Below are positions 52,143-60,759 of a stretch of 64,000 bases of DNA, in pieces (position 1 is the first letter of the stretch; each line of letters begins with the position of its first letter). The translations under genes and the position numbers were made by a program. The notes beneath the pieces were generated by a model. That model was given only the letters and a program-made list of their open reading frames with translations, had not been told where the DNA came from and did no database searches. The DNA lies in NCBI GenBank assembly GCA_900541695.1, contig UQKL01000003.1:74740-138739 (forward strand), written 5' to 3'. The stretch is from an uncultured Collinsella sp. (GTDB lineage Bacteria; Actinomycetota; Coriobacteriia; Coriobacteriales; Coriobacteriaceae).

Positions 52143-53033
52143 ATGAGTGATTTTGTCCTGACCTGTGAATCCGCCGCCGATCGAACCCGTGAGTTCTTTG
52201 CATCGCGCAATATCCCTGTCGTGTGTTTTCATTACGAGATCGACGATGTTGTCTATACGGACGATCTGTATCAGTCGATTACGCCGGACGAGTTTTTTGC
52301 CCAGATTGCCGCGGGCGCTATGCCCAAGACGTCTCAGGTGAGCGTGGGTGAGTACGAGGAGTTTTGGGAGCCGTTTGTTGCCGAGGGTAAAGACGTGCTG
52401 CACCTGACGTTGTCGTCGGGTATTTCGGGCACATATGGATCGGCCTGCGTTGCGGCGCAGATGCTCGCAGATCGCTATCCCCAGGGCGGTAAGGTGCGCG
52501 TCATCGATTCGTTGGCGGCGTCTTCGGGCTTTGGCCTGCTGGTGGAGTGTGCCGCCGACGTTCGCGATAGCGGCGCTTCGCTCGACGAGACGGCCGCTTG
52601 GATTGAGGAGCATAAACTCAACCTGCACCACTGGTTCTTCTCGACCGATCTGTCGAGTTACCTGCGCGGCGGTCGCATTTCGGCCGCGAGCGCGATCATC
52701 GGCACGGCGCTCAAGATTTGCCCGCTCATGACGGTCGATTGCGAAGGTGAGCTGGCGCCACGCGAGAAGATTCGCACCAAGAAGCGCGCGATCTCCGAGA
52801 TGGCCAAGACCGTGATGGCGCATGTGCAGGACGGCGCGAACTATTCGGGCAAGTGCATCATGTCGCACTCGGCGTGCCGCGAGGACGCCGAGGCCGTTGC
52901 GGCACTGATAGAGGAACAGGTTCCGCAGCTCAAAGGCAAGATTGAGATCAATAGCATCGGTGCTCTGATTGGCTCGCATACCGGCCCCGGCACGGTGGCC
53001 GTCTTCTTTATGGGCGACAAGCGCGTGGACTAA
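52143..53033 (+). CDS. DegV family fatty-acid-binding protein
   Basis: A 296-aa DegV/FakB-type protein that binds a fatty acid to present it to the FakA kinase. The family signatures are KTSQVSVGEY (fatty-acid-binding TSQPS-type motif), LSSGISGTYGSA and the FSTDLSSYLRGGRISAASAIIG loop. An AAGGAG six bases upstream fixes the ATG at 52143. It is divergent from fbp; the 320-base gap (51823-52142) shows no other gene. It converges on the TIM-barrel gene, sharing a terminator hairpin. Confidence 0.93.
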   Translation: MSDFVLTCESAADRTREFFASRNIPVVCFHYEIDDVVYTDDLYQSITPDEFFAQIAAGAMPKTSQVSVGEYEEFWEPFVAEGKDVLHLTLSSGISGTYGSACVAAQMLADRYPQGGKVRVIDSLAASSGFGLLVECAADVRDSGASLDETAAWIEEHKLNLHHWFFSTDLSSYLRGGRISAASAIIGTALKICPLMTVDCEGELAPREKIRTKKRAISEMAKTVMAHVQDGANYSGKCIMSHSACREDAEAVAALIEEQVPQLKGKIEINSIGALIGSHTGPGTVAVFFMGDKRVD

Positions 53034-53094
53034 CGTTTGTGGGCTGGCTGACGGTTTTAACGGCTACGCCTGTTCTCCTGACATTCGATAACAG

Positions 53095-53130
53095 AAAAAG
53101 GCCCGTCCCATTGTTTGCGGAACGGGCCTT
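53095..53130. terminator. Bidirectional terminator between DegV and TIM-barrel genes
   Basis: AAGGCCCGT pairs with ACGGGCCTT around a loop. TTTTTCTG follows on the minus strand and only a poor T-run on the plus strand. Confidence 0.75.
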
Positions 53131-53140
53131 GCTGTTGCGG

Positions 53141-54232
53141 CTAGCGTTTCTTTCCGCGGAAGAAGAAGCCGTGCAGCGAGGGCTTGAGTCCGCGGTTGGC
53201 GCGACGTTCCTCGATATGATCGTGGATCGAAGCGACGCGTTCGATGACTTCGTCGGGGATCGGCACATCGGGATTCATGTTCTCGACCTGGCTGACCTCG
53301 GCGGCGGCAACTTGGTCGATAATGGGCACATCGTCGCGCGAGATGACGGGCGTGGCGTCTTCCTTCATCTTGCGATAGCGCTGCATCATGTCGGTCTGCA
53401 GCTGCTGGGCCGATGGCGGCGTCCAGATGATGGCGTTGGCGCCGGCGGCGATGGTCTCACGGATGCTCTCGGGCGTTTTCCCGCCCGGTGCGATGAGCGG
53501 CAGGTTGGGATAGTGCTCGCGCAGTTCACGCAGGACCTGCGGCGTGTTCTTGCCGGCCGCGATGTTGAGGATCTTGGCTCCGGCGCGCACCTTGGCGTGA
53601 GCATCGTCGTCGCAACGTACGACCGTGGCGATGACGGGGATGTCGGCGATGTTGGTGATATGCTCGACCATCTCGGCGGTAGCGGGGGAATTGACCACGC
53701 AGCCCGCCGCGCCCTGCATCTCGGAGACGGCCGCCATCTGCACGGAACGCTTGCCGGTGGTGGTGCCGCCGCCAACGCCCACAAAGACCGGGCACTCGGC
53801 AACGGTCAGCAACGCTTGCGTAATGGCGGGCTGCGGCGTGAAGGGGTAGACGGCAAACACGGCGTCGGCATTGGAGTTGCGGATGACCGCCACGTCGGTG
53901 GTGTAGATGAGCGATTTGATGCGGCGGCCAAAGAGCGTAAAGCCGCTGGCCTCCTCGATCTCATCGGGCATACGGAGGGCTGCCTTGCGCAGACGCCCGT
54001 CGATGGGCAGCGGCTCCATGGGCAAAAGGCCGTTGGGAGTTACGGCCACCTGGGGCTCGGTAAATTCGTCTGCAAGCTCAACCTCGGAGAAGTCGACCGA
54101 GGCGACGATGTCCTCGTGAACCTCGGCGGGAAAATCGATGGGGGCTTGGTCGTTAGTCGCGGCAGGCGTCTCGAAGGAGCTGGTGCCGACAAAGGCGTCG
54201 ACGCGCTCGTTCAAATCGTTGAGAGAATCCAT
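53141..54232 (-). CDS. Predicted TIM-barrel (phosphate-binding) protein, unknown function
   Basis: A 363-aa cytoplasmic protein. An acidic N-terminal ~100 residues (PAEVHEDIVASVDFSEVELADE) precedes a repeating beta/alpha pattern. FVGVGGGTTTGKRS, GAAGCVVNSPATAEMVEHI, IPVIATVVRCDDDAHAKVRAGAKILNIAAG, LPLIAPGGKTPESIRETIAAGANAIIW read like successive strands of a ribulose-phosphate-binding-type TIM barrel. The C-terminal tail is basic (FFFRGKKR). I do not recognise a specific enzyme. It stands alone between converging degV and a divergent small-protein gene. Confidence 0.65.
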   Translation of the reverse strand: MDSLNDLNERVDAFVGTSSFETPAATNDQAPIDFPAEVHEDIVASVDFSEVELADEFTEPQVAVTPNGLLPMEPLPIDGRLRKAALRMPDEIEEASGFTLFGRRIKSLIYTTDVAVIRNSNADAVFAVYPFTPQPAITQALLTVAECPVFVGVGGGTTTGKRSVQMAAVSEMQGAAGCVVNSPATAEMVEHITNIADIPVIATVVRCDDDAHAKVRAGAKILNIAAGKNTPQVLRELREHYPNLPLIAPGGKTPESIRETIAAGANAIIWTPPSAQQLQTDMMQRYRKMKEDATPVISRDDVPIIDQVAAAEVSQVENMNPDVPIPDEVIERVASIHDHIEERRANRGLKPSLHGFFFRGKKR

Positions 54233-54424
54233 GGCGGTCCGTTTCTATGTTCTGCGGTCGGCAGTGTACGACCGGCGTTGCGAGTGCTAAATCGTTTGAC
54301 GAGTTGATTTTTCCCCGCTGCGCCATCCGTTAGACTGAAGGGCCGGCGAACGTGAAGGAGCTGTGGTGGCGGGAATCGAGGTGCTATCTTGAATGTCCCG
54401 TATACAAAAGAGAGGTGACGCGGT

Positions 54425-54595
54425 ATGGAATTCTCGGCAATGTTGGGCTCGATTGGCCTATGCGTGGGCGCAATCGTTGCCGCCGCGGTCATCTACTTTG
54501 CGGTCACGGCCATTAAGGGCAAAAAGGCCGAGCGCAAGGAGCGTGAAGCGCTTGCGCGGCATAAGGACCAGCAGGATAAACGCGCACGGAGATAG
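54425..54595 (+). CDS. 56-aa single-pass membrane protein
   Basis: ATG at 54425 to TAG at 54595 encodes a 56-residue peptide: a short N-terminus, one membrane helix (MLGSIGLCVGAIVAAAVIYF) and a highly charged tail (KGKKAERKEREALARHKDQQ). GAGAGGTG eight bases upstream is a good ribosome-binding site. It is divergent from the TIM-barrel gene and converges on the rRNA methyltransferase gene. The layout resembles many small bacterial membrane proteins of unknown function. Confidence 0.65.
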   Translation: MEFSAMLGSIGLCVGAIVAAAVIYFAVTAIKGKKAERKEREALARHKDQQDKRARR

Positions 54596-54619
54596 CTTGT
54601 TGAGTTTTTGATCCGTGCG

Positions 54620-55723
54620 CTAGCTGCGTTTTCGAACCAGGGCCATGTAGAAGCCCTCAAAGTCGCGACTGGGCGGAATGGTCAGCGTGCCGGGCATGCC
54701 GCTGGCGATAGCTGAGACATGGCCGGCGGCGATGGCCTCGGTGAGGGCGTTGCGCTCGATATGCGGCTCCTCGCCGGTATCCTGTGCGCGACGCGCTTCG
54801 CTTTCGCTCGGCGTGCCGTCGAGGGGGATGAGCTCGCAGTCCATGTGCTTGTCGAGGACCTCCTGCAGGGCATCCTCGTTTTCCTGCGGCATGATCGAAC
54901 AGGTGGAATAGACGAGCATGCCACCCGGCTTGAGGGCGCCCATGGCGCGGTCCAGAAGCGCGCGCTGCGAGCGGGCGCACTTGACGAGCAGCTGCTCGGT
55001 GAGACCACGCAGGCTCTTTTCGTTGCCGCTGATGACGGTGCCCGTGCCGGTGCAGGGGGCGTCGAGCAGAATACGGTCAAAGCGGAAGAATTCGTCGAGC
55101 TCGCGTGCGTCGATGCGCATGACGGGCACGTTTTTGGCGCCCTGGCGGTGGAGGTTGGACTCAAGCTTTTCGGCGCGGGGAATGCTCATCTCGCAGGCCG
55201 TGAGGTGTGCCTGGCCCTGGGTGAGGGCGGCGATCTGCGTCGTCTTGCCACCGGGGGCTGCGCACATGTCCAGGATGTCCTCGCCTGCCTGGGCGCCCAG
55301 GACCAACGGCGGCATCATGGACGACAGGCTTTGCAAGTAGATTTTGCCGTCGCGGTAGATGTCGAGGTCCCATAGGTCGGAAACCTGGGCCTCGGGCAGG
55401 ATGAAAGCGTCCGGGTACCATGCGACGGGGCGGTGGGCGATGCCGGCTGCGTCGAGTGCGGCGGCGATGTCCTCGGCGGTCGCCTTGAGCGTGTTGGCGC
55501 GCAGCGTGACCGGGCGCGTGGCAGCGGCACCGAAGCCCTCGATCATGAGCTGGGCATCGGCGGGTGCATAGGCGCCGGCGACCGTGTCGACCATAAAGCG
55601 CGGCAGGTCGGCGGCGGAGGGTTGGGCGGCAAGCTGGTCGGAAAGCTCGGTGGCGGCAAACTGCCTGAGCTTGAGCTCGGGCTTAACCTGCTTTTTCTGC
55701 TTACGACGACGCGGCTTGGACAT
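54620..55723 (-). CDS. RsmB/RsmF-type rRNA m5C methyltransferase
   Basis: A 367-aa NOL1/NOP2/Sun-family methyltransferase making 5-methylcytosine in rRNA. The SAM-binding motif is ILDMCAAPGGKTTQIA (near 155). The two cysteines of the catalytic mechanism are in LLDAPCTGTGTV (motif IV) and LVYSTCSIMPQENED (motif VI, nucleophile). A very basic N-terminus (MSKPRRRKQKKQVK) likely contacts RNA. The RsmB-type NusB domain is absent, and the PUA-like extension of full-length RsmF is also missing, so the exact target is open. GGAAGGAAAG precedes the ATG. It lies about 60 bases downstream of the MetRS gene, same strand. Confidence 0.9.
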   Translation of the reverse strand: MSKPRRRKQKKQVKPELKLRQFAATELSDQLAAQPSAADLPRFMVDTVAGAYAPADAQLMIEGFGAAATRPVTLRANTLKATAEDIAAALDAAGIAHRPVAWYPDAFILPEAQVSDLWDLDIYRDGKIYLQSLSSMMPPLVLGAQAGEDILDMCAAPGGKTTQIAALTQGQAHLTACEMSIPRAEKLESNLHRQGAKNVPVMRIDARELDEFFRFDRILLDAPCTGTGTVISGNEKSLRGLTEQLLVKCARSQRALLDRAMGALKPGGMLVYSTCSIMPQENEDALQEVLDKHMDCELIPLDGTPSESEARRAQDTGEEPHIERNALTEAIAAGHVSAIASGMPGTLTIPPSRDFEGFYMALVRKRS

Positions 55724-55782
55724 CCGTCTTTCCTTCCCGTTCCAAATTGACTACTTTCCGGGCACGCCGCTGCTGGCGTGCT

Positions 55783-57933
55783 TTAGTACTGGCTCTCGTG
55801 CTTGCTGAAGAAGTCGAAGCGCGGGGGCAGCGGCTTCACGCGGTGCTCGCCGGGCTTCTCGCCCAGGCTCTCCACAAACTCGTCCGTGGAGGCAAAGATG
55901 TTATCCCAGCTAAAGAAGGCGACCGGGTCAACGTCGAAGTACTCGCAGATGAGCTCGCAGCCGGCCGGGACGATGCCGTGCATGAGCACGGTCGCCACGC
56001 GCAGCTCGGTGAAGGCATCGACCAGGGCCTGCGTCATGGCGGCGTTGGCCGGCTCGCCCTCAAGTTTGTTGGCGGCCTTTGAGGCGTCGCTCCAGCGCTT
56101 GTTGGCGGCGCGCAGGTAGTCGTCGCACACGGCGAGCGCGTGGTGCGTCTCGAACTTGTACATAGCCTGCTCAAACGCGAGGGCAGCCTGCTCGGCAGCC
56201 TCGACCACGGTGGCGGAGGCGGCACCGGCGGGGATGCAGCCGTTGCGATAGGGGCTCTCGTCGCCTTCCTTGACGGCGACGCCGTAGAAGCAGCTGCGGG
56301 CCAGGCGGTTGAACACGCCGGTCAAAAGGGCGCTCTCCTTAAGGGCGGGGTCGATGACGCGCTTGTCGTCACAGGCGCGCACCTCGTTGCCGTCCTTGTC
56401 CTTGCCGGTCACGCGGGTGTCGTATGCCTTGGGGCTAAAGCTTACCGGCTTCTCGGACAGGCCAAGTGACAGCCAATGCGCGCGCATCTGCTCGCAGGTG
56501 TAGTGGTTGAGCAGGTCGTCTGCCGGCGGGGGAGGCGTCTGCGAGGACGAACTTGCCTTTTTGCCCATGTAGAGCAGGTGATAGCAGGCGCTGACGGTGC
56601 TCTGCGTGAGGTCCCAGCCCAGGGCCTCCCACATGGCGGTCTGCGCGATGCAGTAGAAGTAGATGTTGTCCTGACCGATGAACTGGTAGATCTGTGCGTC
56701 GTCCGAGCACCACCAGTCGCGCCAGTCGAGTGAGCTGTGCTGGTAGGCGGGCGCGGGGACCTGCGTGGAATCGGCGGCGGGCTCGCCCATGAGGGCGGCG
56801 TCCTGGGCGGCGACACCCTCGGTCACGCCGGCGGCACGGGCGTCGCGGGCGAGTACGGTGCGGGTGTAGCTGATGGGCGCCCACAGGCTCTCGGGCCAGC
56901 ACCAGCAGGTGACGTCGGAAACGCCGTCGACCTCGGGCACCGGAACGCCCCAGTCGATGTTGCCGGTGATGCGGAAGGGCACGAGCGCCTTGCCGCTGCG
57001 GAAGCGCACGCCGCCGTTGGCGAGCACTGCGTGGGCGTCGTCGCGCTCCTTCCAGCTGGGGAAGGTGACGGTAAAGCTGCTCTTGTTGCCCTCGGGCTCC
57101 AGCACAGTGTGCTCGGGCAGTTGGTTCTCGACGGCGTCGAAAGCCTCGCGGAACTTGTTCTGAATATAGAGCTGTGCCGGCAGCAGCCACTCCTCCATGG
57201 TCTTGGAGACCACGGAACGAACCTGCGGGTTCTGGGCGAGCTTGGCGGTGTAGGTCTTCATAAAGTCGAGGTAGGCCGGAAGGTCAAAGTAGAGGTTGTC
57301 GACTGGGCGCAGCTCGGGCACCTCGCCGGTGAGCTGGCTCTTGGGCGCGATGAGTTCCTCGGGCTCAAACTGGTGACCCAGGTCGCACTCGTCGGCGTAG
57401 GCCTTCTCGGACTTGCAGCCCTGGATGGGGCAGCGGCCGATGACCTGGCGGCCGTTGAGGAACGTGCCGGCCTTAGCATCGTAGAACTGCAGCGTGGAGC
57501 GCTTGGAGATAGTGCCCTGCTCGTGCAGGCGCTCGATAATCTCGGCGGTCACCTCGTTGTGAATCTGTGCAGCCGGCTCAAGACCCGAGCCGCCGTAGAT
57601 GTCGCAACTGATGTTGTAGTTGTTGAGGGTCGCGGCCTGGCGGGAGTGATTGGACTCGACATACTCGCCGATGGACTTGTCGTAGCCCTCGTTCTCCTTG
57701 AGCTTGCGGTAGCTCTCCATGATGGGCGAGCCATAGCAGTCGGTGCCCGAGGTGAAGATGACGTTCTCGCGGCCCAGACGGTCGCGCAGGAAGCGGGCGA
57801 AGAAGTCGGCCGGGACAAAGACGCCACCGACGTGGCCAAAGTGAAGGCCCTTGTTGCCGTAGGGCTCGCCGGCGGTAACGATGGCGCGGCGAGGCCAGCT
57901 GGGACGGTCGTTCATGGAGTATTTGGATGCCAT
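55783..57933 (-). CDS. metG: Methionyl-tRNA synthetase-like enzyme with atypical KMSKS
   Basis: A 716-aa class Ia aminoacyl-tRNA synthetase of the MetRS type. The HIGH motif is HFGH (31-34). The connective zinc region CPIQGC...DECDLGH lies near 180. TGNIDWGVPVPEVDGVSDVTCWCWPE matches the MetRS catalytic segment. The expected KMSKS loop is instead GKKASSSSQT (near 456-463), followed by ADDLLNHYTCEQMRAHWLSLGL where MetRS has the (D)GADALRYYLL helix. A helical anticodon-binding region ends the protein; there is no C-terminal EMAP tRNA-binding domain. AAGGAG immediately precedes ATG 57933. Some genomes carry divergent class I synthetase paralogues, so the charging role should not be assumed. Confidence 0.85.
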   Translation of the reverse strand: MASKYSMNDRPSWPRRAIVTAGEPYGNKGLHFGHVGGVFVPADFFARFLRDRLGRENVIFTSGTDCYGSPIMESYRKLKENEGYDKSIGEYVESNHSRQAATLNNYNISCDIYGGSGLEPAAQIHNEVTAEIIERLHEQGTISKRSTLQFYDAKAGTFLNGRQVIGRCPIQGCKSEKAYADECDLGHQFEPEELIAPKSQLTGEVPELRPVDNLYFDLPAYLDFMKTYTAKLAQNPQVRSVVSKTMEEWLLPAQLYIQNKFREAFDAVENQLPEHTVLEPEGNKSSFTVTFPSWKERDDAHAVLANGGVRFRSGKALVPFRITGNIDWGVPVPEVDGVSDVTCWCWPESLWAPISYTRTVLARDARAAGVTEGVAAQDAALMGEPAADSTQVPAPAYQHSSLDWRDWWCSDDAQIYQFIGQDNIYFYCIAQTAMWEALGWDLTQSTVSACYHLLYMGKKASSSSQTPPPPADDLLNHYTCEQMRAHWLSLGLSEKPVSFSPKAYDTRVTGKDKDGNEVRACDDKRVIDPALKESALLTGVFNRLARSCFYGVAVKEGDESPYRNGCIPAGAASATVVEAAEQAALAFEQAMYKFETHHALAVCDDYLRAANKRWSDASKAANKLEGEPANAAMTQALVDAFTELRVATVLMHGIVPAGCELICEYFDVDPVAFFSWDNIFASTDEFVESLGEKPGEHRVKPLPPRFDFFSKHESQY

Positions 57934-58065
57934 GGGACTCCTTCGCATATGGTGAGGGCGCGGCCGGGCGCGGGGCTTGGCGGCGCGGTGGTCAATTCGT
58001 GCATATCGTTCGACATTATCGCACATGCGGGCGGGTGCGTGATGGGGGCGCTATCCTAAGATGCT

Positions 58066-58635
58066 ATGAATGAGATTTCCAACATACATGTGTTTGAAGA
58101 CGAGGATTTCCTGCACGCCTGCTTTGTGTGGGGGATGGCCGTGCTTGGCGCATTTGCTGTGTGCCTGGTGCCGGTGTTTATGCTGCTGGGTGGGCCCGCG
58201 GGTCTGGATGCGGCTGACGCGGGTGGCTGGACGGCTGTCTTGGGCTGGATAGTCGGCTTGGCTGCGGTTTCGGCGGCGTCATTTGCCGTGCACGAGCTGG
58301 TGCACGCGGTGTTCTTTAAGCTGTTTGCGCCCGCCGGCGCTCGGGTGACCTTTGGGGCAAATCTCGAGACGTGCATGATTTACGCCTGCGCCGAGGGCGT
58401 TGTGTATTCGCGCCGGCGGTACATGGTCATTTGCCTGGCGCCTACGGTGATTCTGACGGTGGCGTTTGCCCTGGGGCTTGCGCTTTTTGGTTATCCGCTG
58501 CTGTGCTACCTGGCGGCTGGCTTGCATTTGTCGGGCTGTGTGGGCGACTGGTATTACGTGCGGACCATTTTGCGCGACCGCCGCATTGTCGCCTGCGAGG
58601 ACACGTCCTTTGGCGTTCGCTTTTTCGCAAGGTAG
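58066..58635 (+). CDS. DUF3267-type membrane zinc-peptidase-like protein
   Basis: A 189-aa membrane protein with about four helices and the motif AVHELVHAVFFK near residue 75, an HExxH-type metal site inside a membrane helix as in DUF3267 and site-2-protease-like families. A conserved LxGCVGDWYY near residue 160 supplies the third ligand Asp in this family. No strong ribosome-binding site is visible before ATG 58066. It is followed 36 bases later by queH, same strand. Proteolytic activity is inferred from the motif only. Confidence 0.8.
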   Translation: MNEISNIHVFEDEDFLHACFVWGMAVLGAFAVCLVPVFMLLGGPAGLDAADAGGWTAVLGWIVGLAAVSAASFAVHELVHAVFFKLFAPAGARVTFGANLETCMIYACAEGVVYSRRRYMVICLAPTVILTVAFALGLALFGYPLLCYLAAGLHLSGCVGDWYYVRTILRDRRIVACEDTSFGVRFFAR

Positions 58636-58671
58636 TCTTTTTGGGATGATTTTTCTGGGACGGGGATGTTG

Positions 58672-59247
58672 ATGAGGCCGTTGTTGTTGCACGCTTGCTG
58701 TGCGCCGTGCTCGCTCGAGCCGGTTCGCCTGCTGCGCGAGGAGGGGTTTGAGCCCACGATTTGCTGGACCAATCCCAATATTCAGCCGCGCGATGAATGG
58801 CAGCGCCGCCTGGACGAGCTGCGCCGGTGGTGTGCCGACGGTAGCATCGAGCTCATAGAGGCAGGGGAGGACCGCGAGCGCTGGGAGGCCGGCGTGGCCC
58901 CGCTGGGTGCCGATCGGCCCCGTCGCTGTCGCGCGTGCTATGCCTTGCGTCTGGCCGAGGCATGCCGTGTGGCCCAGGAGCACGGGTTTGAATATGTGGG
59001 CACGACGCTTGCCGTCTCGCCGTATCAGCTGTTCGATACCTGCAATGACGTGCTTGAGCGTTTGGCTGCCGCTCGCGGTCTCACTCCGGTGATTCGCGAT
59101 TTTCGCCCGTATTACCCTGAGGCGACACGCCGTTCGCGCGAGCTGGGCATGTATCGGCAGAATTACTGCGGCTGCCGATTCTCGGCCGTCGAGGCGGCCA
59201 TGGACCGCGCCCGCATCCGCGACGAGCGCAAAGCGTCCAAAAAGTAG
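58672..59247 (+). CDS. queH: Epoxyqueuosine reductase QueH
   Basis: A 191-aa QueH (DUF208), the non-orthologous replacement for QueG that reduces epoxyqueuosine to queuosine in tRNA. The ligand cysteines are all present: LHACCAPCS near the N-terminus, RCRACYALR near residue 85, and NYCGCRFS near 165, giving Fe-S and adjacent metal ligands. ATG 58672 follows GGACGGGG; ATG 58666 two codons earlier is possible. It lies 64 bases upstream of queA, so the last two steps of queuosine synthesis are encoded together. Confidence 0.94.
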   Translation: MRPLLLHACCAPCSLEPVRLLREEGFEPTICWTNPNIQPRDEWQRRLDELRRWCADGSIELIEAGEDRERWEAGVAPLGADRPRRCRACYALRLAEACRVAQEHGFEYVGTTLAVSPYQLFDTCNDVLERLAAARGLTPVIRDFRPYYPEATRRSRELGMYRQNYCGCRFSAVEAAMDRARIRDERKASKK

Positions 59248-59311
59248 TTCTTTTGAGCTGGCAGCCTGCTAGGATGTAGAGCGGACTTTGACTATATAAG
59301 GAGAATCCGAC

Positions 59312-60529
59312 GTGTCTATGCGTACTGATGATTTTGACTATAACTTGCCCGAAGAGCTCATCGCCCAGGCTCCTGCCGAGCCGCGCGACTCCTGCCGCCT
59401 GCTGGTGGTGGATCGCAAGGGATCCGAGGCGGGAACGCCGCTGGAGCACGGCGGTACCGTTGAGCACCGCATCTTCCGTGACATCATCGACTATATCGAG
59501 CCGGGCGACGTGCTCGTCATCAACCAGACGCGTGTCATGCCGGCTCGCCTGATCGGTCGCAAGGCCGGCTCGGGCGGCGTGGTGGAGACGCTGCTGCTTA
59601 AGCGCCGCGAGGATGTTGATCCGCTGGGTCACGTTTGGGAGTGCCTGGTCAAGCCGGGCAAGCGTCTGAAGCCCGGTGCTCAGATTGAGTATCGCGCCGG
59701 TGGCGCCCATGCGCCCGAGGGGGCTCCCGTGGTGCTGACGGCCGAGGTTGTCGACTTTGTCACCGATAGCCGCGGCGGCCGCCTGGTGCGTTTTGAGCCG
59801 GCGGGCTGCAACGCCGCCGGCGACCCGCGCACGCTCGACGAGGCCATTCACGCCGCCGGTCACGTGCCGTTGCCGCCCTACATCACCGATTACGAGGGCG
59901 ATCCCGAGAAGTACCAGACCGTCTACGCCATGAAGGAGGAGCACTCGGCCGCTGCTCCCACGGCTGGCCTGCACTTCACGCCCGAGCTCATGGCTGCCAT
60001 CGAGGCCAAGGGCGCAAAGTTTGCCGCCGTTGAGCTCGAGGTGGGCATCGATACCTTCCGCCTGGTGGAGGAGGACGACCCCACGCAGCATGTGATGCAT
60101 ACCGAGCGCTACCACGTGTCGCAGGAGGTGGTCGACGCCGTGCATAAGGCGAAGGCCGAGGGGCATCGCGTGATCGCCGTTGGTACCACTGCGGTGCGCT
60201 CGCTCGAGAGCGCGTTTGACGCTGACGCGCCGGTGTCCGATCCGGCTGTGACGGCGCGCTATTTTGAGGGCCGTGAGGACGGCGCCGACACGCTCGGCCG
60301 CGGTGACATCGTGGTGCGCGAGAACGCGACGACGCAACTCTACCTCATGCCCGGCTCGACCTATCACGTGGTCGATGCGCTGATCACGAACTTCCACGTG
60401 CCGCGCTCCACGCTCATGATGCTCGTGAGTGCGCTTGCCACCCGCGACCAGATCATGGATGCCTACGCTGCCGCCATCGAGGAGCGCTACCGCTTCTTCA
60501 GCTTTGGCGACGCCATGCTCATTTGTTAG
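59312..60529 (+). CDS. queA: S-adenosylmethionine:tRNA ribosyltransferase-isomerase QueA
   Basis: The 405-aa enzyme adds the ribosyl moiety of SAM to preQ1-modified tRNA to form epoxyqueuosine. The N-terminus DDFDYNLPEELIAQAPAEPRDSCRLLV, the NQTRVMPARL segment, PTAGLHFTPEL and the C-terminal TNFHVPRSTLMMLVSALA are all diagnostic. The GTG start at 59312 is chosen because AAGGAG lies eight bases upstream; ATG 59318 would be 14 bases away. The length is longer than the usual ~345-360 residues through insertions (REDVDPLGHV; GGAHAPEGAP; FEGREDGADTLGRGD). A structured repeat element begins at the base after the stop codon. Confidence 0.96.
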   Translation: MSMRTDDFDYNLPEELIAQAPAEPRDSCRLLVVDRKGSEAGTPLEHGGTVEHRIFRDIIDYIEPGDVLVINQTRVMPARLIGRKAGSGGVVETLLLKRREDVDPLGHVWECLVKPGKRLKPGAQIEYRAGGAHAPEGAPVVLTAEVVDFVTDSRGGRLVRFEPAGCNAAGDPRTLDEAIHAAGHVPLPPYITDYEGDPEKYQTVYAMKEEHSAAAPTAGLHFTPELMAAIEAKGAKFAAVELEVGIDTFRLVEEDDPTQHVMHTERYHVSQEVVDAVHKAKAEGHRVIAVGTTAVRSLESAFDADAPVSDPAVTARYFEGREDGADTLGRGDIVVRENATTQLYLMPGSTYHVVDALITNFHVPRSTLMMLVSALATRDQIMDAYAAAIEERYRFFSFGDAMLIC

Positions 60530-60670
60530 TTGCGTGGTTCTACGAACCGCGTAACTGCTCGACGCTGCAAACGCCCCTAAGCGGCAATCTGACGTTCAAT
60601 CGTCGGGCATGACCAGAAGGTCAATGCCCTCCTCTTTCACGTCACCTTGCTCGCTTAGGGGCGTTTTCGC
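60530..60670 (+). ncRNA. Structured ~140-nt repeat element, copy 1
   Basis: Begins directly after the queA stop with an 11-bp hairpin (TTGCGTGGTTC/GAACCGCGTAA, TAC loop; 60530-60554). A long compound hairpin follows: CGCCCCTAAGCG (60572-60583) with CGCTTAGGGGCG (60652-60663), then GCAA/TTGC, TGACGT/ACGTCA and GGGCATGACC/GGTCAATGCCC with an AGAA loop. TTTTCGC follows the outer stem. The copy at 63787 has identical lengths and loops but different, matching stem bases. I cannot name it with certainty; the published Collinsella-1 motif is one family to compare. Confidence 0.65.
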
Positions 60671-60706
60671 TGACTTCGCCTAAACAGTGGCGTTGCCGTG
60701 ATTCAA

Positions 60707-60739
60707 CCTGCCAAAAAGGGACAGGTTTATTTTGGCGGG
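60707..60739. repeat. REP-like palindrome with GGGACAGG core
   Basis: Arms CCTGCCAAAA and TTTTGGCGGG flank AGGGACAGGTTTA. The layout matches the palindrome at 3193-3223. Confidence 0.5.
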
Positions 60740-60759
60740 TTTTATCTGGGCAAACGTTG

